Shown: positions 21,739 to 33,249 of the stretch, one piece after another
Position numbering within the stretch: position 1 is the stretch's first letter
Layout: each line of letters starts with the position of its first letter
Notes under the pieces: generated by a model
Seen by the model: only the letters and a program-made list of their open reading frames with translations
What the model was told of the DNA's origin: nothing
Databases searched by the model: none
Assembly: GCA_964035795.1 (NCBI GenBank)
Contig: OZ038322.1
Location: 2,948,264 to 3,012,263 of the forward strand
Direction of reading: 5' to 3'
DNA length: 64,000 nucleotides
DNA from: Pterobdella sp. o SKG-2022
Taxonomy: Eukaryota; Annelida; Clitellata; Hirudinida; Piscicolidae
Made by a program: the position numbers and the translations under genes

Positions 21739-22931
21739 ATGAGACCACCAACAGCTTTTAACCCGCCTCCGCTGAGAACCAACCTCAGACATCCAGGCGA
21801 ATTTTTGAAGCCCCAGTCTGCTCGTGTTTTCGTTCAACCAGTTCATCGTTTTGAAGTGACCGAACCTCGGAGGAGCCTTTCCAGACAGCAAGTTGACAGA
21901 TTTTATAACGTCGAGTATGTGACGCGTCAAAAAAGACCTTGTGCATTTTGTTGGAAGATTTGTGGTGGGTGTTGCTGCAGTGTGCCATTCATCATAGCAG
22001 CATCTCTTCTCGTGTTTGCTCTCCCTGTTGCCATCACAGTGGGTCTAAGCCAAAGTAAGACTCATCTTATCTGCAAATTTTTTAAACAACAATAACTTAT
22101 ATTTTTCATTTACAGCAAACCCAGGATGTGTATTCCGTGAGTTTTCATTTTTTGGTTTTACTCAATTATGTTTTTTCTAATATTTTGAATTTTCAAATAA
22201 TAACCGAAGGAAGCTGTACCAACGGGTCTCAAGCTAACCAAGCTGGCACTAGTGGATCAGGAATTATTTCACCGTCTAACTCAAACTCTTCAAACTTGGA
22301 TTCCAGCAATAGTGGCAATCTTTCAACAATTACAACAAAACCTCCTATGAACAATTCTCCAACTAATACTCTTGAATTTGATGCTTCAACTAAAAGTGCT
22401 GCCAGCACACCAACTAATAAGGCTGGCATTTCAGCTAATGAAGTAACTTCAACAACAGCTGCTACACCAGCTGCCACTACTCTTGAGGCTGCTCAAGCTA
22501 AAACAGCTGCAGTTACTCAAAAAGCTTTTGAAGCTACAACAGCTGCTGCTGCGTCTAAAGCTGCTGAGATCACAATGGCTGCTGCTACTCCTAAAGCTAC
22601 TGAGATTACAATGGCTGCTGAGGTTAAGACGGCTGCCACTACAACAAAAGCTGCTGCTTCAACACCTGCTGCTACAACAGCTGCTGATAAAACAGCTTTG
22701 ACTACAACAGCTGCTGTTGATACAAAAGTTGCTGTTGATACAACAGCTGCTGTTGATACAACAGCTGCTGTTGATACAACAGCTGCTGTTGATACAACAG
22801 CTTCTGTTAAAACAGCTGCTGCGGGTACAACAGCTGCGCCTGTCATAACTGCAGCTGCTCGACCTGGAACAACGTACGCTCCTTTATTGAGTGCTAAAGC
22901 AATTCGCGTAAAAAGGTGCTTTAGTGCGTAA
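21739..22931 (+). CDS. type II membrane protein with Thr/Ala-rich mucin-like ectodomain, 3 exons
   Basis: Exons: 21739-22054, 22116-22136 (a 21-base microexon) and 22210-22931; phases agree and the product is 352 aa. The N-terminal cytoplasmic part (about 1-80) is Pro/Arg-rich and ends in a Cys cluster (CAFCWKICGGCCC), likely a palmitoylation site. One membrane helix follows (about 82-104, PFIIAASLLVFALPVAITVG). The rest is Ser/Asn-rich, then Thr/Ala/Lys-rich, with hexapeptide repeats AAVDTT coded by an 18-base tandem repeat at about 22705-22800. The composition suits dense O-glycosylation, as in a surface or mucus-associated glycoprotein. RVKR four residues before the C-terminus looks like a furin-type site. 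No orthologue is recognised. The start is the first ATG after an AT-rich leader. Confidence 0.75.
22705..22802 (+). repeat. 18-bp coding tandem repeat
   Basis: About five consecutive units of GCTGTTGATACAACAGCT, with mild variation at both ends, encode TAAVDT repeats inside the mucin-like protein. Such repeats are commonly length-polymorphic. Confidence 0.85.
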
Positions 22932-24499
22932 TCTTTTATCCGAGTTGACACTGTGGAAGATGAAGAAAACTCAATCAAATTCATTTTCCGGATTATTTAG
23001 CATTAAAATTTATTTTCTTTTCTATACAACCTCTAAACCCCAAATCTTAAATGAGTTATAAAAATCAATTTGAAAAAAAATTTTGGAAATTTCAAATAAT
23101 CTTTATTTAAAGATTAATCACCAAGAATCATATTTTTTTAAAATGGTAATTGTTTGATTTCATCAACGGTATCTTTGAAATGATACCAAATGAAGGCTGG
23201 AAAAAAAAAGTTTGACAGATTCTTTTGATTTATATAAGTTTAAAACGAATTTTTCATTTTCTTAGTTTTATTTTTCAATATTTAATTTTGTTTAACATTC
23301 CGCTGTTTTCTAACGCTTTTATAGAAAGTTTATGCTGTCTTAAAACTCAATTTATAAAAAACTAATGAAAATTTGTTGTAGGTATCTCTAATTTATGTTT
23401 TATAAATTATTAAAAAAAAGTGGTTTGTTGTCATTTAGTCTCAAGAGCTCTAAAAAATGTTTATTTATTTGAGGCGAAACCCAATGATAACACTGTAAAT
23501 ATTTTCATTTTTAGTTTTTCCACCTTTCAAAAGAAAACTTGAGCATGGCTTACGGTAAGAACTTTTTATAAAAAATTATTTCTTTTTCATTGATATAAAT
23601 ATAATATATATAGATCGAAACTTTACTTAATAATTACTGACTTAAATAGACCTACTGCAATTACTAAAATATTACTAAATATAATTTTATTATTTTAGAC
23701 TTTCGATAATTTTTTACGATAAGAATTATAGTTTGAATAAATCCAAACTACTGACCAAAGCTTTTCTTGATTGATCCTGCTTTATACATTCACACTCTCC
23801 GCAATAATTTAGGAATTCTATACGAAACGGATAAATCTCACAAATAATTTCTAAATTTTTTTCAAAAAACTTTTGAAATAATTGTCAAATAGAGTTTTTG
23901 AAATATATTAAATAAATTTGCAAGTTTTAGTAAATTGACGCTGAAAAGCTCTATAAAATAAATCTTGAAAAATTTATAAATGTAAAACTATTAACGTAAT
24001 ATCTCAATAGAATTTATTTCTTTTTGTGAACATTAAAACATTCATACAAAATATTTTTTCAAATAAAAACGTTCAAAAACTTCATTAGTATACTCCAATG
24101 GAATAAAGTTCATCAATGAAGATGTGATGAAAATGACTCGGGCAGATTATAACTTGAAGAGGTGTAAAGGTATCAGCTGGAAGAGTACATGAGACTTCAT
24201 GAAGTATATATCAGTATCATGGGTCCATTTCAAATATTTAAGTATTTGCAAACAATCGCCAGGTAAGAGGTTTGAAAACCAATCGATACTTTTATGATGC
24301 ACCTTTCACGTCGAATTTGCAATTTGAACTTTATTCAAAAGCTTTAAAAGTTTTTAAAATTGTATGCTTCCAAAATTATTAATAATTGTTGTGTATAATA
24401 TTATTATTCATAAGTTTATCTAGTTTCATGTGTTCTTGATATTTCTCAAACTTCATATTCTTTAATAAACGAAAACTATATATTCAATGTAGTTCAGAC
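22932..24499. other. AT-rich spacer
   Basis: No supported exon. ATGGCTTACG followed by GTAAGAAC at 23545-23562 could be a tiny first exon with a good donor, but no partner exon was found. A GC-richer patch at about 24110-24270 ends in a GTAAGAGG donor-like site without a clean frame. Confidence 0.4.
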
Positions 24500-25640
24500 C
24501 AGTGAACTTTTTTCAACTTTCGTATAATTTTTCTTTGGAAAGAGTCTTTGCTGTTTCTAATGATTTTTGAGTCAGCCCAAGTGTTACAACCATATAAGAA
24601 TATAAAAAAGACATAGCATTCATATTTTCTTAGTTTTTCGGTGTTACTGAGGTTGCTTTTCTATATGGAATTTAGCTTGTTCATTGCTAGAGTTGCCAGA
24701 ACTTTTCTTTTCTTAATGTCTTCAATAAGCCAAAGTAGCTTCCCCAAACTTCCATCTTTTTCCAGCTTGTGTCCTCTTCAGATATTAGCATCTCTTCGAT
24801 CTTATTTTTGTTTAGTTTGAGGTCCCATCGACGGAGTATTTTTTTTTTATTACCCTCATGTTCCGCCTTTTAGGTTAGGAACGTATCCTATCTTCATCAT
24901 CAGACTGTTAGTGTTGGTCTTAGGATGTTTCTTTGCACCTTAAGAACTTGTCCTAAGAACCTAGCCTGATGAGAGCAGACCGATGAAACAGTCTGTGTGG
25001 GGTCCTCCAAAAAATTATCTTGGAACAAGATAAAATTAGTAACCCCAAAGGATTACTGAAGGACAGGGAAGGGTCGTTTAGATTTGTACCCTGAAGGTAG
25101 CAGGCCCAAACGCTGGGGCGTAGATATCTTTTAATGTCTTGCTTTGGACGGGTGCCTTTTAACATCATGCCCAGGACCACGACGGAGTATTTCTTCTATT
25201 TCATCGATCTTTAGGTAGTCCATAAAGATGAAGTTCACGTCGTCGGCATATATAAGCTGCTGGATAGGTGAGAAGTATCTTTTTCATACAAGCCTTTAGA
25301 TATATTGTGAATAGATTTGGGCTTGAAGCATCACCTTGGGGACATCCTATATTTGTGATAAAGTTTTCACAAGAGATTTTATTATATTAGATGGATAGGA
25401 TTGTGTGTGAGAAGAAATCTTATTATTCGAAGTTTTGAGGTTGGGATAATGTTATTAAGAATTTCTTTTAGTTTTTTCCTATTTATGGTGTCAAATGCCG
25501 ATGAGAGATCAATGCTGCCTATTCGCATCTTGCTTCCAGACTTCTCTTTCTCTTCTATGGCTACTTTGTGAGCCCATAAGATCACTGTAGTTGATCTGGC
25601 TGTTCTATATGCTGCTTGAGTGTTGGAAAAATATTTTTCA
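24500..25640 (-). mobile_element. LINE RT region interrupted by a SINE-like insertion
   Basis: On the minus strand the RT reads IGSIDLSSAFDTINRKKL (near 25520), GCPQGDASSPNLFTIYLK (near 25340) and an intact catalytic YADD in LIYADDVNFIF (near 25240). Left of the insertion the frame continues through RRWDLKLNKNKIEE to a thumb-type FLYGCNTWADS near 24590. Apart from the insertion and a few frameshifts, the copy is relatively well preserved. Confidence 0.85.
24830..25192 (-). mobile_element. SINE-like retroposon with 12-bp target-site duplication
   Basis: GACGGAGTATTT occurs at 24830-24841 and again at 25181-25192. Between them lies about 340 bp that interrupts the RT frame exactly at that point; the LINE protein frame is continuous across a single copy of the duplication. 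The plus-strand left end is a T run, which is a poly-A tail on the minus strand. So this is a minus-strand retroposon whose 5' end (GTGGTCCTGGGCATGATG) is at 25180. A related GTGGTCCTGGG block occurs at 36444. Confidence 0.85.
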
Positions 25641-26853
25641 AATAAATTTAAATTGTTATCTGAATAAAGGCTTTGAAGTTTTATGAAAATTATAAAAATG
25701 TTATGCTTTTCGTAAGATTATCTTACATTTTATGATTACGTTCTGATTTTTTTCTTCAAGTAAATTACAGCGATTCCCACCTGTATTCTTTAAAAATATC
25801 ATTTCACACTCAATTCTCACTTTAGTATCAACAAAGTTTTAGATCATTACTCTTCTTCAACTCAGTTTAATATCGAAAAAAAATGAGAACAATACAAAAA
25901 GAAGTTTTTAATCAGAACAATCTCTCAGGAAGTATTTTCTTCTCCTTCAACAATATAAAGCCAGCACCTCTGTCCCTCAAAGAACGAGCCAACCCACCAT
26001 GCCTCTTGAAGAAGAGTGCTTACGTTCTCAATGCCAGCATGTGCCTGTTCTTCTTGGCTGCTGATGGTTGGTCTATAAACTTTTTGAGTACTTTAAACAA
26101 ATTCAAAACTTCTGTCAACTTCAAATTTTAAATTCATTTTTTCATCAATATTGAAGATTAGATTCATGAAAAAAAGTTCATTAAAAAGGAATTTTGAAGT
26201 TGCACATGTGGAAGTGTGATGAGAGATATCAATTTCGAAAATGAAGTTTTGAAAACATATGTTGAAGGTAAAGCATATTACGTGAGAATAACATCGTGGA
26301 TGACGAATGAACAATTTGCATGGAATGCCCTCATTCAATTAGAAACGACAATATCGGATCTGTGAAGGTGAGCAAGGCATTAGACTTCTCTAAAACATGC
26401 GGTACCTTCATCTTAAATCCTGTTACGAAATTTTCCGTGAAAATTTTATGATATACAAATATTCCAAATATTCAAAAACAAAAATTTTCATTAATTAAAA
26501 CGTCATTTTGAGGCGTTGACTAAACCACGGTTTATTTAATTAAAAAAATTCAGCAAACCTTTAGTGAGACAATAATGGACAAAAGTTTGGAAAGGGGTGC
26601 AGCAAAAGACACAAATCAGAGCCGAAAAGTAACGATTATCAAAACCTTTTTTGTTGAATTTTATACAAAAGCTTTTTCGCTCAAAACTCTTATTTATTAA
26701 AGAAAATTTGAACAACGAAAACAAAAAGAGTTTCTGAAAAAGTTGGAATAAATATATTCCTCCTAAGATTACAATAGTATACCACGTGTTTTTTAACTAA
26801 ATTATTATAGATATTTTACATTTTTGCCAATCATAATATTAAATCTTTAGTAA
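25641..26853. other. spacer with unidentified GC-richer frames
   Basis: A plus-strand frame at 25883-26131 (NIKPAPLSLKERANPP...) and a plus-strand stretch near 26196-26362 (MRDINFENEVLKTYVEGK, then RITSWMTNEQFAWNA to a stop) look codon-like but match nothing I know. They could be exons of one gene or remains of a mobile element. Confidence 0.3.
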
Positions 26854-28943
26854 CTAAAGCCCATAGTCTTTCAAATAAAAAAACGCTTGAAAAAGCTCTT
26901 GGAAACTCCCCAAAGAAAGTTTAAATTTACTATCGAACCACTGGTAAGCTTTGTTATCCCCGATATTCAGCGTAGTTTTCTTGTCGTGGTGGAAAAGTTT
27001 TAAGATAGAAATCAACTTCTCTGGACAGCCTAACTTTCCAAGAATCAACCAAAGAGCTTCACGGTTTACTGTGTCAAAGGCCTTGGTGAGGTCAATGAAC
27101 ACTTGAAAAAGATCTCTTCACTGTTTCTGAAATTTTTCTTGCAGTTGTCTGATTGTGAATATCATATCAACTGTCCCTCGACCACTTCTAAACCCTCACT
27201 AGGATTCTGGAAGAACATTATCGGCAATGTGAAGGTTAATTCTTTCGAAAATAATGCGACTAAGAATTTTACCCACAACTGATAAAAGTGAAATTCCTCG
27301 GTAGTTGCTGCAATCGTTTTTAGGACCCTTTTCTTTATAAAGCACAACTAACAAAGAGTTTCTCCAATTCTCGGGAGTAGTCTCAGTTTTCCAAGCTGTT
27401 TGTAATAGAGTAGTCAGACGCCCCATCAACACTGGACCAGTACAATGAAATAATTCTGCAAGAAGACCGTTCATATCAAGGGACTTACCAGAGTTCAGTT
27501 TTTGAACTGCCTCTTCCACTTCCTGCGCTGTAATTTTGTTACCCAAAGCGTCTTTAACCGGTTTAGTTGGAATGGATTCAACTAGCTCTGGATTGAATAC
27601 TGAAGGTCTATTTAGAAGATCGTCAAAGTGTTTTTTCCATCTGTTTAGGATGCCGAATGGGTCGCGAATGAGATGCTTATTATCTTTGCTTCTCAAAGGC
27701 GTGATAGAGAAACTAGAAGGGCCATAAACCTCGCGCAATAGACTGTAAAATACTCTGGTGTTTTTAGTGTCAGCTGCTAATTGGATCTCACCAGCTCTCT
27801 TATTCCACCAAATATTTTGCATCTTTCTTAATTCGCGCTGTATTTCGGTTTTGATGGAGTTAAACCTGGATTTCAAACTTAATAACTCATGAGAACCAGT
27901 CACGCATTTGGACAAAGCATTATATGCCTTTGTAATGACTGTAATGTCACGTCGTTTTCATCAAACCATTCTCGGTTTTTACGCTTTCTAAAGCCCAGTA
28001 TTCTCTCACAAGCGCTATATACAGAGACTTTAAAGTTTTCTCATGAATTTTCGCAGGATATATTTTCCATTTCCCTTACTAATTTTTCTTTAACAGCAGA
28101 ATTTTATAGACCGGCTACATTGAGGCGTTTAGGTAATTTGGTTCAACAACTACGATTTCTAGGCTTAACCACAAAGTTCAACTTACCTCGAACAAGTTGG
28201 TGGTCAGTCCAACGTTCAACACCCAGCATAGCACGGACGATTTGTACATCAGCTATGTCACGCCTTCTGACCAACAAAAAATCTATTAAGTGCCATTGTT
28301 TCGAGCCGGGGTGCGTCCAGGTAGTTTTGAACTTGTCCTTCATTTGGAACATAGTGTTGGTTATCTAAAACCCCATTTACGTGCAGAATTGTAGCAGCAT
28401 TAAGCCGTTGCTATTAAGTTTTCCGACGCCATGTTTACCTAAAACGTGCCAAGTTTCTGCATCTTTTCCGAATCTTGCATTAAAATCACCAAGAATAATA
28501 AATTTATCAGCCGGAGAAATCTTAGCAACGAGTTGCCTCAGACCCTGGTAGAAATCCCTTTTTGTTTCTTCTGATGTGTGTAATGTTGGTGCATACACGC
28601 TTACAAAAGTAGCATACTGACCACGAGTCAAAAGAACTCTCATCGATAAAATTCATTTATTTATACCGCAAGGCAACTCTTCTAGATAAGAAAGAAGAGA
28701 GGATTCAACTGCTAAAGCCACACCAGATTCTTTTTTACTTCCATGCGGCTTACCTTTTCAAATGAATGTGTAACCTCCGTCTGAAACATTTCCTTCACCT
28801 GTCAGTCGGGTTTCACATAATGCCACGATGTCTAAGCCATAGCTTTGAAGCTCCCTAGAGATTAAAGCAGTGCATCTTTCAGGACGCTTACTCGAAGCTG
28901 GAAAATCTGAAAGAGTACGAACATTCCAACAGCCAATCAGCAT
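26854..28943 (-). mobile_element. LINE with endonuclease and RT, truncated at its 3' side
   Basis: The minus strand from 28943 reads an endonuclease beginning MLIGCWNVRTLSDFPASS, then VSVYAPTLHTSEETKRDFYQ and IILGDFNARFG (28643-28377), then DFLLVRRRDIADVQI with TDHQLVRGKL (28352-28143). A 238-codon open RT frame follows (27915-27199) with GKSLDMNGLLAELF and DCSNYRGISLLSVVGK, then FIDLTKAFDTVNREALW (27102-26854). It stops before the YADD motif. The catalytic half and 3' end are missing, which is the opposite of normal LINE 5' truncation. Confidence 0.9.
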
Positions 28944-29049
28944 GTTTTTTATTCTTTTTTCGCAGAAGCTGGATTACGGTTGAGCCTAGGCTGCGATACC
29001 CTGGGACACCTGCCGGGCCAGACAATAGAACTTACACAGTCTCTAGAGC

Positions 29050-29300
29050 CCTTATTGCCATTGATGCAATTATCGTTTTGACTCATCATAAAGAAAAAGG
29101 TGCCGTTTAAGGCTACAGCCAGCCATACCAAACGCTCACAAAGCAATGCCTGATGCTTTTTATAGTGAGGAAAGGCTTTGCACTCAACCAATCCCACTCA
29201 CTCCGCATAGTTGTCCAAAAAGAAAAACAAGTTAACATCATTGGATACAAAAGTGCCGCGGGTTTTATTTTGAAGTTGACCTCTTCTAGATATATGACCT
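29050..29300. repeat. dispersed repeat, copy 1 (pair with 36040-36290)
   Basis: About 240 bases are shared in the same orientation with 36040-36290, including GGCTACAGCCAGCCATA, AACCAATCCCACTCACTC and AACATCATTGGATACAAAAG. It is noncoding. In both places it sits beside a LINE, but on different sides of the LINE orientation, so it is probably an independent repeat. Confidence 0.75.
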
Positions 29301-29309
29301 GACATGAGT

Positions 29310-30440
29310 GTGCTTTATATGAACTGCTTTATGCAGATGACTTGGTTTTGATGGTAGAGACTATTGAAAAGCAAGAAAACAATTCATCCGTAAGAAGGCA
29401 GCCTTTGAAGGAAAAGGATTGAAGATTATTCATGTTAAGACAAAGGTCATGGAGAGTGGCGGTGATAGTGGGGTTGTTGTTTTGGCTAAGATTGATCAAT
29501 GTGGTGTGTGTGGTAAGAGGGCTAAAGTAAACTGTGTGCAAGACATGTAAGAAGCGAGTTCATGCATGGTGTGATAGGGTAAAGAAAGTGTCTTGTAATT
29601 TAATGTAATGTAATGCGGTATTTATAAAGCGCTTTTCTTTTTAGATCAAAGCGCTTGCTACAAATTTAATGTAGCGAAAACACACTGTGGAACAGGTGCT
29701 AATTGTCGGCCCACGCGGGATCGAGCCCGGTAACTTTAGTTAATTAGTCTAATGCTCAACCATTGAGCTATAGGGGCTGACAGTGAGTGAGTTGGAGAAA
29801 ATAAATAATTTTTGTTATCTAGGGAATAATATGAATGGTGGAGAAGAAATTGAGCTAGCTGTTACACGCAGGATAGGGCTGGGTGGGAGGCATTCAACAG
29901 TATGTCTTCTATGTTATGTGGCAAAAGACACACATGGAATATCAAAGAACAAATTTATAGGACATGTGTGAAGCCTGTCATGACATATGGCTCGGAAACT
30001 TGGATGCTAAGATCCGTTAAAGAGAGTATGTTGAAAAGATCAGAAAAGCGGATGCTTCGAATGATGTGTGGTGTGCAGCTAGCTGATGGTGTGAAGACAA
30101 AGAAGTTGATGGTTAGATTGGGGTAGGATAATACGATTGTTGAAATGTTGAGACAAGGAAGTTTGAGATGGCTGGGGCATGTTGTAAAAAAAAAGGATAA
30201 GGATTGTGTTAAACAGGCGTGGAGTTTTTAGGTTGAAGGCAGTAGAGGAAGGGGAAGACCAAGGTTAGCTTGGAAAGAGCTAATCTAAGCCCACAACAAA
30301 GGTTTTTCAAAGATGGGCTTGGATTAAATCTTGAAGATGCCTATGACAGGGTGAAATGGAGAGCAAGGGTTAGGTCATGATAAGAAGTCAGTGACCCTTT
30401 GAAAAAAGTAAAGATCCTGACTATAATGAAATGATGATGA
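29310..30440 (+). mobile_element. 5'-truncated LINE (from YADD to 3' tail), carrying a SINE
   Basis: The plus strand starts at the catalytic motif (ELLYADDLVLMVETIEK). After a frameshift it continues FEGKGLKIIHVKTKVMESGG and a Cys motif (CGVCGKRAKVNC...C...C...H...C). A SINE interrupts at 29600-29782. The element resumes INNFCYLGNNMNGG, then CVKPVMTYGSETWMLR and GSLRWLGHVVKKKDKDCV, with GRGRPRLAW. It ends in an ATGATGATG tail near 30437. Confidence 0.88.
29600..29782 (-). mobile_element. tRNA-derived SINE, copy 2, inserted in a LINE
   Basis: The minus-strand head from 29782 has an A box (TAGCTCAATGGTTGAGCA) and a B box (GGGCTCGATCCC) in tRNA-like spacing, then a body with TTTGTAGCAAGCGCTTTGAT. 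It ends AAGCGCTTTATAAATACCGC with CATTACATTACATTA, a typical short-repeat SINE tail. It splits the LINE at 29310-30440. Confidence 0.88.
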
Positions 30441-30463
30441 TGGGTTTTGGGTGTTGTGAGTTT

Positions 30464-32609
30464 CATTTTAACAAGCCTATGATCTGTTGATGTGGTTATG
30501 CCTGAATAACTTATAGAGTCTATTATGAGTTTTTTAATTTTATTGTAAGATAAAATGGAGTCAACAGTGTTGTGAATTTTTTCATCTTTTAGCTTCTCTT
30601 GCCATGTTGTTAGGTGTCTTTCTAAATGTTCAAACAGTGTATTTGTTGCTATAAGGTTGTTTGTGACCATTTAGAAGACTGCCATTATTGTTTTCACATC
30701 CTCTTGCTAAAACTCCTTTATGTTGGACTTTTTAAAAACATCTGCCAAATTTTGCATCAAAGTCTTCTCGAATAATTAATATTTGTCCTTTTTTTGTCTT
30801 GATGCTGCTTTTTAGCTGCTGCAGGAAAGTTTCATATGTCTTTGTGCTTATGCAATGCGGTATTGAGAAAGATCTTTAAAAACGGGGTTAAACATCAAAT
30901 AATAAATTCAAAAAAACGAGTTTTACATATAATCGCTGAAGTTTTTTTTTCTTTTCAAACAAGTCGACTAACAGCGATATAAACTTTTTTGGCGCCAATC
31001 GAAGGTGGCCTGTCGAAGTTATAATTTTGAATATACTAATTTTAAAAAAATAAACTATTAAACACAGTTGTGCGCTACAGCTTAAGTTGTAAATTTTAAG
31101 GCGCAAGTGAATTACTGATATGCTCCCAACACTTCTGTCGTCAAGACTCACCCTATGTTAATGGCTTGACGCCATACGGTAGCTTCACGTAATGCAGCCA
31201 TACCATAGAACAAAAAGTCAAGAAATTGAAAAAAGAAAAAAATGTTTTTTCACCAAATTGGATGAATAGAAAACAGAACAAAAAATAAATAAATTTTGAA
31301 TAAAAATAAAAAAAAACTTTAAAAAAAAGAAAAGAAGTTACTCAAAGGGATCACGAAGAAACTTTCCGCATCGTTCTTTCCGCGGAGAAACAAGGAACGC
31401 CTCCTTCAGTTAAAGATCAGACTGAGATCAAAAAACTTGCTTTTGGGTCTAAATCTTTTCTAACTCATAATCTGAATGGATACCAAAGTGAGATTTTTCC
31501 CATTCCTTGTCCTTCAGATTCATCTAAGAAAAATCAAAAATAAAACAAATAGAATAAAAAAGAATACAAGAAAGTTATTTACTGTTATTATTATGCTCTT
31601 GAACAACCATGCTCAAGCAACAACACTTATTATTCTTCCACGATTTGGCGCAGACGTAACATCGGAAACAAAAAAATCGCCGATATAGATACTAATAAAT
31701 TAGCTAACTAAAGATATATACTTGAAAATAAAAAACTGACTGAAGCAGAAATAGAAATTTTAAAAGAAAAAGCTATAGGCGATGCAAGAAAAGACTATAA
31801 CATAAAAACTACTGAAGAAAGCATAGCAAAAATAACAAGTAGCAGTGGAAACCTGAAAAATAGAGAAAAAAATAAAATTAAAAAAATGGTTATTAATAAT
31901 GATGGTGAAATAATAGGAATGGTTATTGACAATAGTGGTAAAGGTTTAGAAATGTTTATAGACAATGGGGATGAAGGTGTAGAAATGGCTATCGACAATG
32001 GGATATTATAAAAGAGTTGGAGCAGGAAGAAACGTATAAGTATCTTGGGGTTGATGAAAGCAATGAAATCGAACATGGGAAAATGAAAATAAATTAGAAA
32101 AGAGCGTATAAGACGTGTAAGATTAATACTAAGAATAAAATTAAATTAAAAAAATAAACTACATTTACGTAATTGTTTCTGCTGTTATGTAAAACAAGGG
32201 TGAACGACGCAAAGTTGGAGTTGATTTTGCTACAAAAACCACATAAGAAGAAAGAAAGACTAATGTTGAGGTCCTTGAAATAGCTGGTTTCCCTTCCATT
32301 TACACACTGCTTAAAGAGCGTTGACTGAGACGGCTGGGTCATGTCCACAGAATGGATGATGACGAAAACCCTAAAGACATGCTCTAGGGAGAGCTTGAAA
32401 GAAGGGAGAGAGCCAGAGGGCGCCCCTTGTTAAGGTACAGAGATGTCTGCAAGATGGGTCTGAAAGCTTTTGATATTGATGTGTCATTATGGAAGAATAT
32501 TGCCGCTGACACGGATGCTTGGAAGCTAACCCTGAAACGTCAGCTTCCTGAAAGGGAAAGTAGATGAAAAGCAAATTTTGCTGAAAGCGTGCTAAAAGGA
32601 AGGCAAAAA
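30464..32609. repeat. 2.1 kb composite repeat, copy B
   Basis: Near-identical to 1-2146 (one difference noticed, at 32421). Left of 30464 the endonuclease fragment on the minus strand continues to about 30445 (RLVKMKLTTPKTHHHH); right of 32609 the plus-strand LINE continues to its zinc finger. Here both ends look natural, so copy B is the better candidate for the source copy. Confidence 0.9.
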
Positions 32610-32717
32610 CGGGCGAGCAACTGAAACTACTTACCTCTTCAATTGTCCAAACTGTGGCAAAGATTGCAAGGTTCGCATTGGACTTCTCAGCCACAGCAAG
32701 AAATTTTCCCGTTAACT
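32263..32717 (+). pseudogene. LINE ORF2 C-terminus with CCHC/CCHH-type finger (copy B)
   Basis: The same frame as at 1800-2104, extended through ETTYLFNCPNCGKDCKVRIG and LLSHSKKFSR to a stop. The C-x2-C...H pattern after the RT block is the C-terminal zinc finger found in many animal LINEs (consensus-like CxxCGRxCxSRIGLxSHxR). Upstream stops show the element is inactive. Confidence 0.75.
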
Positions 32718-33249
32718 AGTCGAACGTTACCCACGACTTCAGGGTGCCTACTACTACAGTACCAAATTTTTCAGGTTTCTTGTAACTTTAGCTTCTCATC
32801 AGAATCTCTTGGTTGATATATTCCATTTCTGTGGCAATAATATTTTTTGTAATAATTATAATTAGTATTATTAGCAAAATTTTTTTAAAGACAAATCTTG
32901 AGGATGTGTCATCTCCATCCAATGCTTCCAGGATTTAAATTCTAAGTGATAAAGTTGAATGAGCTTGAGGCAAACATGGTTTCAAAATACATCAATCTTC
33001 GAAATTGTTGAAAGTAATTTTTGCAAAACCTCTTTTAAGAAATCGTATTATGTTTTTTCTTTTCATGAACCAATAGATATGATTTTCTACTAAAGGTTCT
33101 TGACAAATATAAAATTAAAATTAACACTCTTAGCAGAGTGTAAATTTTTGAGATGTTTTGTAAAGTTGAACTCATCCTTAAAAACGCTTTTACATTTTTG
33201 ACAGAATTACATATTTGTTAATTTTGGAATAATGGCAAACTCAAAGAAA
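32718..33249. other. spacer upstream of TECR
   Basis: No coding or RNA signal is visible. Confidence 0.4.

Noticed and set aside
22483..22701. Leu-rich plus-strand frame overlapping the mucin-like exon
   Set aside because: Shifted-frame reading of the same repeats.
22517..22984. Ala/Val-rich minus-strand frame opposite the mucin-like gene
   Set aside because: Antisense shadow of the GCT/ACA repeat; the plus-strand frame has the splice-consistent exons and membrane helix.
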